Positions 29,706-40,899 of a stretch of DNA of 64,000 nt are shown here, piece by piece. Positions within the stretch are counted from its first letter, which is position 1. Each line of letters starts with the position of its first letter. A program made the position numbers and the translations under genes. The notes beneath the pieces are model-generated. The model did not search any database, was not told where the DNA came from, and saw only the letters and a list, made by a program, of their open reading frames with translations. Source of the stretch: Branchiostoma floridae (lineage: Eukaryota; Chordata; Leptocardii; Amphioxiformes; Branchiostomatidae); assembly GCF_000003815.2 (NCBI RefSeq), contig NC_049986.1, positions 4,279,830 to 4,343,829 on the forward strand, in the 5' to 3' direction.

Positions 29706-32700
29706 TCACATTAAACAGATTGCATGCTTGCAATATGGAAGAAGTAAAAATGAGTGGGCCATTTTGATTTTAGGAATCGGCAGTGACTTCTCATTTCCGA
29801 TAATGCACAATTTGTTCTTTCTTTTAGTTTTGTGATCGGAACTCCAAATGTCGGACTCAAATACAAGAAAGTCTATCACAATCAACGTGTATTCACAAGT
29901 GTACCCGCCGTGTCTGTGTGTGATGTGTTTTATGGATTAGCCACGTGCAGATGGCCGCGGTGCCACGTGAAATTAATTTTCTAAGCGATTCATTTGACTG
30001 AGGCTGTCTAAATGTCTTACTTGGCAGCCTCTCTCGAACAAACCTGCTCTGAAACCAGCACACAGCACCAAGCAGTTGGCAGTGGCAGATGCTAGCTTTA
30101 TTTCTGCACAGAGGTTGGGAGTTTCTTTGCTTGAAGTTGAATAGCCCTTCTTCTGAATGCCGTTTTTTGTCCAGTCTGACAGACTGGGGTGAAAAATCTT
30201 CCCGGTGGCAACTGACCACCGCCCGCCTTTTATTATTCATGCGGCTTTAATAGAGTGAGTACGTCCGATACGCTACAGTTTGTTGCATCTCTTTATGCGC
30301 CGTTTATCGAGTATTGTCCGTGAAAATACAATAAATTACCCCTCGGGAGCGAGGAATCGTCGCTGGAATGTCACCAACTCTTTCTTACACGAACTAACAA
30401 CTATTTTGCTTTTGCGCGCGCGGATTTGTTCCTAGTAGTGGCCGCTGGTTGACCTCCACAGATTTCCGAGATGTTGGTAACGTTACTGGCGTTGTGTCGG
30501 GCTGAAAGGGCCGTTGAGAGGGCCGATGGTGGGTTTTCATCCCCTCAGTGGGGCGCGAACAAAACACAAAGAGATCCAGGACAAACAGAAACAATGTCTG
30601 CGCTATAGCAATTATAGGATTACCATGGCCGAACAGAAACTGGGCGAACTTCTGGCGACCCTAGTGTGTAAAAGGGTAATACTCTCTCAAACAGAGATAT
30701 GTACACACTGTAGAATAATACAAACACACAACTTTCGTTTTCTATCTCTTTGAGCTCGCGTCCTGCTCTCAGACGTCATCTGGGCCTAACAAAGATGTCG
30801 GTCCAGCCACACAATTGGGTCCGATCGTCCATCATTCGAACTGGCAGCCGATTAAGGCCACACAATGTGTCCTGGACAGGGCAATGATAAATGACCACTG
30901 CATAAAACAGTGACCTGTCAAGGCTGGACACTCCACTTAACACTCATTACAAACCCTACAGCTTCTTTATTCCTTAAGTGGGAGGCGAAGTTTGGCAGAC
31001 GAGCATGCCTATGTCCAGTAGTGCAGCAGACACGTATCTGATACCGTATGTAACCTGGAGTAATGTTCTTCTGTACTATAGAGCTCAGGTGCAAGTTCTG
31101 TCTCCAATCCGACGTTACAAAGGCGCTGAACTGAATCCAAGTTGACTGCGGCACAGCAGCAGCGGTCCCCATGGTTAGTGTGGCTGTCAATAATACCTGT
31201 CAATCAAACGTCCCTGGTGGCGCGGTGGTTATCCCAGCCACCACATCCGGAATGAAGGGTTTCAAAACGCGGCGCTGGTTGGTATTTTTAATCTCGTGAC
31301 ATCCCGTTTTAATGTTAGTTATTCAAATTACTAGTAGGCAAAAGACAAGGTTAGAATCTGTATGTGTTTGTTTGGGGGGGGGGGTGCTTACATCATAAGA
31401 GACGCCCGAAAGTAAACTGGCTACTACTATTTCTTCCAATGGACGAAATTAAAAACCCCTCGCCTTAACTCTAGCCCATCTTTAATCGAAATCATATCTC
31501 TGTGCATCTTATATTACTTCAAGAGTCATTTTGTGTCATTCTTGAAACGGGAGGTTAGGACTGAAGTATGGTGAGCATAGTCTGATAGTCAACATGAAAT
31601 GGCGGCCCGTCTCCACTCATACTCCAAACATCTCAGACGATCGCAATGACTTGTTAACATATCACATGTATGGTGTCTACTTTGATGTAATGTCAAATAT
31701 GGCGGGTACGACAGAATAGGAGCCCTCCAACTAAGGTCAAAGATACTCAGTACTACTTGGTACTACGCTTACCATGACGTCGTAGGAAATAAAATAACCA
31801 GTCGAAAACGTTTATTTTCCTTGGTTAAACGGTGGTGTTGTGATGCCATTATTACCTTCATTAAGAATATCATCTTAACGGAACTGTTTGTGAATATATG
31901 TGTGATTTGTGCAAGAAGCTATGGAGGGAGTTCTACGCTTCTTAGTATGCTAATAACGTTACATGTCCGCTTAAGCACCCCAGTATAACACACGTTTTTC
32001 TTATTTCGTGTCCTGGATATGCTGTGGTTATTACTTTTTAGCTTAAGGTAACGTTATATATCTCTTGGGCTCGTAAAGATGTGGCGTATGTTTGGGCACC
32101 TTTTTGGTATGTAAGTAGCTGAATTGATGATGCCTATCTACCTTCCTAAGCGCTTAGGCCAGGGACTGGTCCCTCCGTCAGTACTCTCCATGTTGCACGG
32201 TCCTTTGCACTTGTTTCCGCAAACTGGCATTGATGATTGACACAATTAATTAAACTGAATATGCAAATGTACAAAACGTTCAAAATGCAAATCAACGAGA
32301 AACCTTTTAAACAACACGTCAGTTGCAATGGTTAACATGATTTGGCAAAGCAAGGAGGTTAAAAATCACTCTTTTTTTAACCTCCTTGGGCAAAGGTATG
32401 AGGTCGCGGAACTCTTGTTGATACTACGGTTCCCTTAATTTGGCACTCCGTAGTTTACAGCTAGTCACCTTGTGTCGCACCTGTTTCCCAGCCCCGGGCT
32501 ATTAGACACGTAAAGCACAGGTGACCCCTCCCCCGCCCTCCCCTCGTTAGCAGAATTAGCACCTCGGACAGGCCCCAGTGTAGCCGTTACAACCTTTTAG
32601 CGTGTTCTCTCTAATTGCAACTTATTCAAACCAAGAAGCTTCCTGTATAAACAGAGATGATGGATATTTTCTTTCATTACCAAAGACTTTATCTAATGTC

Positions 32701-33047
32701 CTCGTTCTCACTGCAGAGTCGTTGCACGGCGTCTATGGGAGGGCAGCGCACTAATACTCCATGAAATCACCCATCATTAGTAACAATGTGCGAATTTTGC
32801 CTCTCTCATAATTGTTCCCCGTCAGACAGACTTGAACGGTAACCGTCATCGGCGTTGGAGCAGACCTAACATTTGACGTTTATTGCGACGTGTATGTAAC
32901 GTGTAGGATGAAATGTGTATTCGCGGTTACCTGACCTGCGAACCCTAGACAGTTGATGTAAGAATGTGTAGTAAAAATTATACTGCTCATTGGAGCTTAT
33001 TCTATGTATATCTGTATATTGATACCTATATGATGCTAAAAATACCA
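29706..33047. other. Intergenic, no gene recognised
   Basis: Contains a G-run (31374-31384), a hairpin CAAGGAGGTTAAA...TTTAACCTCCTTG (32351-32388; relative at 61561-61599) and TATGAGGTCGCGGAACTC at 32397. 29940-30250 is GC-richer, with CCACGTG and AATTAATTTT words, and could be regulatory. Several open frames have no recognisable domain. Confidence 0.45.
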
Positions 33048-33056
33048 GCGTTTACC

Positions 33057-33166
33057 TACCCTGGTATCCAGCTGTAATATAGCTCCCGAGTCTCTTCTCT
33101 CCTCTTCGTAATTGCGAAGAGGAGAGAAGAGACTCGGGAGCTATATTACGGCTGGATACCAGGCTA
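33057..33166. mobile_element. Near-perfect palindromic MITE with 9-bp target duplication
   Basis: Two 49-bp arms (33060-33108 and 33115-33163) pair with one mismatch around a 6-base loop, TAATTG. The ends are TACCCTGG...CCAGGCTA. The flanks GCGTTTACC (33048-33056) and GTGTTTACC (33167-33175) form a 9-bp duplication with one mismatch. Confidence 0.92.
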
Positions 33167-33225
33167 GTGTTTACCAGATTTTACATTCTTAAAATTACAC
33201 TAAAGTGTGGCTAATTCGGCGGAAA

Positions 33226-33606
33226 TTAATTCATACAGTGTAGAACTGGAGGATTACAACAGGCATGGTCAAATTCTGATGCTATGTCACTAATGAATAA
33301 GTTGAACAATGTTGGACTCAGGTTACAGCCTTGTCGAACCCCACAGTGAGTTACAAATGTATCGGTTAGACCACTGTTTGTTTTAATACAATTTGTAGTT
33401 TTAGAGTACATATCTTTTATGGTCAGGAGAAATTTGCCTCCTATCCCAAGTTTCTTCAATTTAAGTAAAAGACCTTCTCGCCAAACAGAATCAAAAGCTT
33501 TACTAAAATCTACAAAACAAGCGTATAGACGTGAATTTCTACTAATATATTTGCTGACAAGCGTGTTCAAAGTGAATAGATTATCAGTTGTTCTAAAAAA
33601 ATTTAC
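33226..33606 (-). mobile_element. LINE reverse transcriptase part, inverted
   Basis: The minus-strand frame reads RLYACFVDFSKAFDSVWR (motif A) and THCGVRQGCNLSPTLFNLF (motif B) of a non-LTR reverse transcriptase. It ends before the catalytic Y-x-D-D motif. It is joined head to head with 33607-34455 of apparently the same element. Confidence 0.9.
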
Positions 33607-34455
33607 ATTTGGAGGCCTCCCTAAACGCCATTAAGTTTTTCACCAGAATCTGCTTAAATGTACCGGCTGATAGTCTCCAGGCAGACGCACTTTTATGTCA
33701 ATTAGAATTAGACTCTTTAGGTAGTAAATGCTGGGCTTCCGGTGTGCGGAAAACTTTAGAAGAATGTGGTTATGCCTTTGTCTGGTATTCTCCACACTCA
33801 ATTGTTTCAAAAGTGCCTTCAATCATCTCTGCTATTCAACAACGTTTAAAGGACATCTACTTTCAGACATTCCTACGCGAAATCCATAATGACAACAAAG
33901 GCAAATTCGCAAAGAACAAATTACGCTCATACAGACTGTTCAAATCCACCTACAACGAAGAAGAGTACCTTAGAATTCCGAACGATCGACAAAGAACTAC
34001 AATAACCAAACTGCGACTCAGCTGCCACAAACTCCGTGTTGAAACAGGGAGGCACAACCGCACACCTCTGGAGCAAAGAATCTGTCAGTTTTGTAACATG
34101 AACAAGGTCGAAGATGAAGCCCACTTTTTATTAGATTGTAGTTTATATAGTAATGAGAGAAGTATTCTTTTTAGCTTTATTATAGGAAAGTTCCCTCGCT
34201 TTGAATCTTTGTCTAGTGTTGAAAAATTCATTTTTCTTATGAGGTTTGATCGAACGACATTATACAAACACATCTCAAGCTACATATTCAACATTACTAA
34301 GAAACGAGAAGAAGCCGAACAAATGTATTAGACTAGTTTTAGAATCCATGTTTTAGAAACCATGTGTACTGCATTACTACCTTTTGTATCCATATGCCTG
34401 TACTTAGCCCGATAGGGCATGAATGTGCAATAAAGGCTATTATTATTATTATTAA
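33607..34455 (+). mobile_element. LINE ORF2 C-terminal part and 3' tail
   Basis: Open frame 33609-34331 with RTTITKLRLSCHKLRVETG and a Cys-Cys-His-Cys knuckle (CQFCNMNKVEDEAHFLLDC), ending KKREEAEQMY. The tail has GTACTTAGCCCGATAGGGCA, AATAAA at 34429 and a TATTATT run. Together with the inverted RT part it forms a 5'-inverted insertion. It is a transposon relic, not a host gene. Confidence 0.92.
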
Positions 34456-34994
34456 AAAAAGATATGAATAAAGTAAAAAAAAGAGAGAATCCCTACCTAC
34501 CGATCCTATTTATTTATTTCTGGGTCGAATCGAAAACACACCTTTTTTCACCGGATCTGACTTGATCTTAGATGTGACCATATATAAATGTCAATCATGT
34601 GTACGTGTACAGTTGTGTAGTTCATATGAAACCCCCCGTGCGTGACAAACAATAAAGGCTGCCTGAAATGTTAGTATCCCCACGTGTTGTGAAGTCAGTT
34701 CGTCATGAAATTAACGGGATCATTTCAAACAAGGTTATCCTTTTTTGATGATGAGGACGGATACGGATACGGGATAGGGAGGGAAAACCACGACAGATCG
34801 GTACAAAATAGGTAAAAGCGATGAAACCCATAAAGAACAAAGATACGTAAAAACAAACGAACAGGTGAGCTGTACACGCCTGTTGGATTGTCCATGTGAA
34901 GTCTCGAAGGATAAAACACTGTACAATGTCACATTAATATGTATATTTCAGTCCATCATTACATATCATACAATGGAGCCATACTTAGGTCGTT
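34456..34994. other. Intergenic, nothing recognised
   Basis: No gene seen before the gap. Confidence 0.5.
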
Positions 34995-35253
34995 NNNNNN
35001 NNNNNNNNNNNNNNNNNNNNNNNNNNNNNNNNNNNNNNNNNNNNNNNNNNNNNNNNNNNNNNNNNNNNNNNNNNNNNNNNNNNNNNNNNNNNNNNNNNNN
35101 NNNNNNNNNNNNNNNNNNNNNNNNNNNNNNNNNNNNNNNNNNNNNNNNNNNNNNNNNNNNNNNNNNNNNNNNNNNNNNNNNNNNNNNNNNNNNNNNNNNN
35201 NNNNNNNNNNNNNNNNNNNNNNNNNNNNNNNNNNNNNNNNNNNNNNNNNNNNN
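34995..35253. other. Assembly gap (259 N)
   Basis: Run of N; open frames drawn across it are meaningless. Confidence 1.
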
Positions 35254-37240
35254 GGGCAGAGGCGGGGAGCAAAACTGTTGCCTCGCGAGGGACCCCGACA
35301 TGAATACTTGTAATTAAATAACCACTCCTCTGGGGCACTCAGTGCTATGTTATCCGATGCCATGTGGTCTAACGCGTGTGTTGCTGGGTATTAGAGTTCT
35401 TCTACACATCCAGAATGGTTCGATAGCTGGTCTGGGTTCATACAAGGAGCTTATATACTGTATAAAAGCCCCTTGGTTCACACAAGGAAAATTGACAACA
35501 GTCCGATCATATCTAAAACTTGTAATAATAATAATAATATAAATGTTGAGGCCGCAATACCCCATGAATTCGTACGATACGAGTAGTTCATAGAATGTGC
35601 GTCAAAACTCACAAGGAAGGCTGTGCAGTGTAAGGACAATATTAGTAGATGAAAAATGAAGTTAATGTTGATGACCACAAGTGCATTCATTTGTTTCATC
35701 CATGAACACATGTGCAGTTAATCTCGATAATCCGCAGTATATGAAAAAGTATTGATATGGTTGTTCATAAGACCGTGAATATTAGGCAGGTGTATTGTGA
35801 CAATACAACAATGGCTCAATTCCAGGGACACTCCCCTCGCAAGGTTAAGTAAGGTCTCCGCTCATTTGTTTACGTCACGAACGGTAAAAAGACCATCGGA
35901 CTTGGACAGACTTCCTTGTAGCCATAGCTTATCATTAAACGAAATGGCTATCTGTTAGTACCGGTTATGACACCGTGGATACCCGAGGAAGAGCTTCTTG
36001 TTGTAAAACATTTCCTTACAGTAACTTTACCAGACCCGCTTAGGTGCCGGTGGTGCGGTATTGTCCAACACTCCCACAAGATCTGTGCTGCCGATTGTCT
36101 GTTAATACCGTGGATCTAAACAGGCGATCATTCCAACAATGGTGAGAAAAGAGATATGTGAAGAAATATTCGTGGAAATGCGGTATTTTCAACCTCCACA
36201 CACCACATACATGCCTTCCACACGTGACATAACCAGTGCCAGACATGGACGTTTTTCTGGGTATGGAGGAAGGTTGCAACTTGTTAGTCTTACCCACGGT
36301 ATGTTTGTCTCATGGGCGCAGACATGGTCTGAACTAAAACAATAATAGTTATAATGGTTAAACATGCACAGATTACACGGACTGTTCTACCATTGTTCAT
36401 AAATGAATACCAGTTGGTAAAGCTCTAAGCATGTAAATATCGTGACAGCGCGTTTAATCATCAGTTTGCACGAGAATAGCTTCTGTAACAGATCCCTGTC
36501 CTCTACACTGTATTTTTTGGACATCTGCATTCGTCTTTGTTTGTTTAGTTTGAACTTGAATTGATCTCATGTGTTATAGCTAGTCATTACTCTATGTAGG
36601 TGCTCTAGCTACTAGTATGTCCCTGTCATTGTAGAGTTCGAGGGAAACAGGAAGGAAGCATATGAACTTTAACCCCTACTCCGACATGAAATGCATTTTT
36701 TGCTTCACCGCGTAGTATAATTTACTAGTGCTCATAGTAAAATAAAGGAGAACATAAAAAGATAGATGCTAGTCTGATGGGTACTTAAGTATTAAATCGC
36801 AATAGTACGATAAGTTGTCTTGTTATTAAAGTTGTCTGTCCCGATACAAACGTTATCAAGTGCAGCTTAACACACCGATATGAATATAATATACAGTATA
36901 TAGGAAATAACGTTACGTACTTGGCAAAAGGCACTGCTAGTGTCTGTGCCGAAAACCATGTATTGTTGATTTGAATATAACATTTAGTTCGTTTTAAATA
37001 CACACAGAAACATTGCTGGGATAAAAAATTACGCTTGCATGGTGGTGGCTATTGTTCTTCTTTCAAGGACTCCCATAAAACAGAGGTGTGTGTAGGAGGT
37101 ACGTTTAATATTGATACAAATTCCACGCTTGATTATGTCTGGCTCATTCTAGCGAAAAGAAGGCCCTACCGAACTCATTCGGTGCGGCGGAACTGCGGGG
37201 AATGGTGCGTAGTGGTTCCGTTGTACATCTGTGCTAGATT
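35254..37240. other. Intergenic, nothing recognised
   Basis: No exon or repeat family could be supported. Confidence 0.5.
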
Positions 37241-37267
37241 TTGTGCCTACCAAACGTGCCTGCGGCG

Positions 37268-37397
37268 ATGTGGAGGCAGACAGGCCGGGAGCTGGGCAGG
37301 CCGACGGTCGGGAGGCTCATGCTGAACGACCCCGTGACGGTAGCAAGCTGCGTGCACCCCGTCTGGTCCTCACAAAAGTTCTCCCCTGACAGCGCAG
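37268..37397 (+). CDS. Possible additional first exon of Lhx3 (unproven)
   Basis: A GC-rich open stretch starting ATG at 37268 (another in-frame ATG at 37241) codes for MWRQTGRELGRPTVGRLMLN and ends KFSPDSA with donor GCGCAG/GTAAAA. It leaves in phase 1, exactly the phase needed to join the LIM1 exon at 49483, as the two better-supported first exons do. It lies 3.3 kb upstream of the first of them. There is no similarity to known Lhx3/4 N-termini. Phase agreement alone has a one-in-three chance. Confidence 0.25.
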
Positions 37398-37399
37398 GT

Positions 37400-39454
37400 A
37401 AAAACCGTACTGCAAACCTGTGCCGAGACCTCTCGCTTCTTTCAAGATAATGTCTCTCACCACCTGCTGTCTCTTAGTAACTCGTAGTTGTGCACTGATC
37501 CTAGATCCTTGCTTTGAACGTACTTTTTTCATCTTTCAATCTTAAATGCGTTTTTGGAGATTTCGTCTGAGGGTATCTGGCCATAGCCTCAACAATTAAA
37601 AAAAAACGAAGTTAACTCTTCCTCTGCTTGGCGGGTAAGAGGCTGTCAAATAGGATAAATATTTCGCCCGGCGAGCCTTTAAACATTTGCTGGAATGTTG
37701 TTGAAAGTGTGACGGGTCTTTTAGCATGTATGGCCATGATATGATTCTTGTACGTCCTACACTTGCAGCTTGTCCAATATATGCACTGTAAATATGTAGT
37801 TATATATGTAACACTGTGTCCGGCTAAAGTCGCTACATAATGATTGTAGGCTCAACACAAATGATCTAAGCTCTTCTGATAACTGCACTGATAGGCGAGG
37901 TTGTAAAGGGGGATATCCAAGGTAAACAAAGAATAACACAATCGCCGCCGTCCCCATAGCCCGGCTGGAAAAATTAGACTGTAGAGTGTGCACCTGAGAT
38001 CCGCCATCCCCGCCTGTTTACGGCACGGCCACGTCGGAGTATAATGAAATTTTCTCCATCATTCATATCCTTCTGTCTCTTTTCGACCTGGAAAGAAAAC
38101 TAATCAACTTAATGTTCTTAAACAAGGGCCGTGTATTCCCCACGGGGACGGCGCGCAGCGAGTAAAATCGGTAGCATACAAAGGAAACGCGTTCCACATG
38201 GCGATGCGCGGATACCTTTAGAATAGGGAAGTAACGGCCATCGGTTCCCTCTCTATGGGCAATTTCACTCAAAGACACTTTCTGGTGTATTTTAATTTCT
38301 GTTTTATCTAAGGTCATACTTCTGTTGCATCAGAATCAGAAATACACTAACCCTGACACTACAGCAACGTTGTCTAGCGTCTAGAAATAAAGTAGAATAC
38401 CAAATGTCATTTGTTGAGAGCCCCGAAGTGGCTCTCACGGCGGTGTGGTTTACATCCCTACAGGCACAAGAGACACTCCAGTCATAAATACGCAGCTTAC
38501 TAAATTGGATCAGCGCTCCCAAATCCAGACCCACGGTAAATGTGGTTATTGTGTTGTTAGTATGGCCTGCCAAATGTTACATTACGTCGGATCATAAATA
38601 TATTCATCGCGGCATGTGGGGGCAGTTGGCGGGTGAGGTTCGGCTGACTGCCGGGCACGCGACTGTGTGTGTATATGTTACGGTACGGCGCCTGCCATAG
38701 ACTTTAATGGCCTGGGTCATCTTACCAGCAGGTAGCTAATGATTTTACCACATAGCCCTGTGGCGTTCAACACATTCTCCACTTGTGACCATTTCCCAAA
38801 TTACACGGATACTTATGTTACTGTTGGTGTCAGTTTCCCTGTGTGGAGGCCTGTTGCGGGCTGTACTGTTGATGGAATTGTCTCCAGTTCTTCTGGTCAC
38901 CGTAAATCGCCCTGTATTCCATGGCTGGGGAATTTTCCTTACACAAGAATTCCAGCCCAGAGCTTGTTATTTGTGGCACCATATACTTACACCACACAAA
39001 CTTGGCTTAACGTTACCTGTTCTATACTCAAACCGTTCAAACGTTTTAACTCAGGTGGTTGAACTCGGTGCTATGAAATAGGTGTACAGCACGTTTGTAT
39101 CCCACAGTGTAGGGAACATCTCACCCGTGCCAATCACTCTGTATAACTGGTGCTTTGGGTCCCCCAAGTGGTCCCAAATCAATCAGCACCCAGCAACTAA
39201 TCAGCGCGTGGTGCGCTGCGCCAATACGCAGATCCGCACACTTGTGGGTTTATGGCATCTCCCCTACATACAGCCTATAGGACTATCTGGTCCAGCTACA
39301 AATGGTTAATTTCCCAGGGTGATAGGACAACATGTCCGCTAGTGTAAGGTGGGTGGAGCCACACGTGCACGGGGTAAACTTACTCCGACCGTCCATCTTC
39401 TGAAAATATAAAAAATAAAAACTGTGAAATTACGTTTCGCTGAAGAGAGCTATA
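37400..39454. other. Intergenic, possible regulatory DNA
   Basis: Largely single-copy in appearance, with no gene recognised. Confidence 0.4.
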
Positions 39455-40043
39455 TTTGAATACGATCTGGAAAAAAATATCTATAAGAAATATAGCCACA
39501 GTAGCGTTGAACTGCATTCATTGTCGGCGATGCTTTAGGATATGCAAGACACAAACAGCAGTATTGATTAAGGCATCTTTCCATTCTCATTTCATTCATT
39601 GTCATCTGTTGCTTTCTTCATTTTCTTGTCGGTTGTTGCGAAGACAAATTTAAATATGATCTCGAAAAACTGAAATATCTACAACATACATAGAGTCATA
39701 GACTATTGTACATAGTTCCTTGAGAAAATACATAGCATTGTACTGCACTCATCGTTTAGCGATGCCTACGGATGTATAAGACACAAACAACAATATTGTT
39801 CAGCACATCTTTTCTATCTTGTCATCTGTTGCTTTCTTGTCGGTTGTTGCCAAGGCAAATTTGAATATGATGTCGAAAAACTGAAATATCTACAACATAC
39901 ATAGAGTCATAGACTGTACATAGTTCCTTGTGAAAATACATAGAGTTGTACTGCATTCATCGTTTAGCAATGCCTTACTTAGAATATGCGAGACGCAACA
40001 GCACGTATTGTTGAAGACATCTTTTCTTTCTTGTCATGTGTAA
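39455..40043. repeat. Tandem triplication of a 195-212-bp unit
   Basis: Three diverged copies start near 39455, 39648 and 39861. They share GAATATGATSTCGAAAAACT, ACATACATAGAGTCATAGAC, CATTCATCGTTTAGC and TTCTTGTCGGTTGTTGC. Confidence 0.85.
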
Positions 40044-40587
40044 ATGGCTGTTGCTTGGTCGCGTGGCCGGCACGCGCCACGGTTGGGGAGGACGGCACAC
40101 AATACATGACCCATAACTTCTGAATAATCTCTCCCATAGTCTACACGTCATCGCATTAGTCCCACCATGCCTTGTTGTCGCCAGTAATCAGGAGATAATA
40201 AATCATGAGTAGTCGTACTAGATCAGGCGGCCATTGTGACTTGTGGTGTTGGTCATGAGGGCACCACTGCTTTGTTAGAGTCCTCTACTTCCCAACAAAA
40301 ACCTGTTTTTTAAGTTCTAGTGTGAACACACCTCCCCGTATACAACTTGCTCACAGTACCCATGCCCCAGACCACCCCACCCCATACACACCCACCCATC
40401 CCAGCAGTTTCCTCCAAACTACCAGATGAGTTCACAACTTGTATGCATCACATTAAGCTTATTATTCACCTGCGGCTCGGGTATTGTCATTCCTCGGTGA
40501 ATCCAGGTCCCATGTCGCCGACCACACGACCACCAAGGCCCGGTTATAGATATGCATATATTAATTAGGTGCACCCAAGCCGGGTGA
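40044..40587. other. Upstream region of Lhx3 first exon a
   Basis: No repeat recognised. It contains TATGCATATATTAATTAGG at 40549-40567, with a TTAATTAG homeodomain-type core of the kind LIM-homeodomain factors bind. Confidence 0.4.
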
Positions 40588-40620
40588 TATATAGGCACTG
40601 TCACGTCATCACTGATAACC
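40588..40620 (+). promoter_or_regulatory. TATA-like promoter of Lhx3 first exon a
   Basis: TATATA at 40588-40593 lies 150 bp before the ATG. TCACGTCA, close to a CRE, follows at 40601-40608. A start site near 40620 would give a 5' leader of about 120 bases. Confidence 0.45.
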
Positions 40621-40742
40621 AAATAGCGGGGACGGTTACCTCGACTCTCGGTCGTGTTTTGGGCAAACTCGAGTCGTTCCGTTTCTTACCCGAGCCTGGA
40701 TTACAGAACACTGCACCCGCGAATCGTTGAGGAGAGAGGAAA

Positions 40743-40899
40743 ATGTCGACGCTGACAGCAGGACCTTCCCCGGTAACGATCACCGCCAACACGGCAGCCA
40801 GCCCGCCAGCCCCGTCCAACGGCGCGCCCACCGGCGGCTCCACTGCCCCCACCCCGGAGGTGCTGTACGCGCTACTGGCCAACGACAAATCCCTTGAAG
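40743..40899 (+). CDS. Lhx3: Lhx3 first exon a
   Basis: ATG at 40743 after GAGGAAA. The low-complexity A/P/T-rich N-terminus ends [15 protein letters not shown], donor GAAG/GTACTC, phase 1. The LYALLA block resembles the LLLALLARR segment of the human LHX3b N-terminus (from memory), suggesting an ancient isoform. The start is the first in-frame ATG. Confidence 0.85.

Noticed and set aside
33609-34331. 240-codon ORF as a host gene
   Set aside because: The Cys-Cys-His-Cys C-terminus, related copies at 27.4 and 54.4 kb, and the AATAAA tail mark it as LINE sequence.
34865-35363. Open frames across 34995-35253
   Set aside because: They consist mostly of N.
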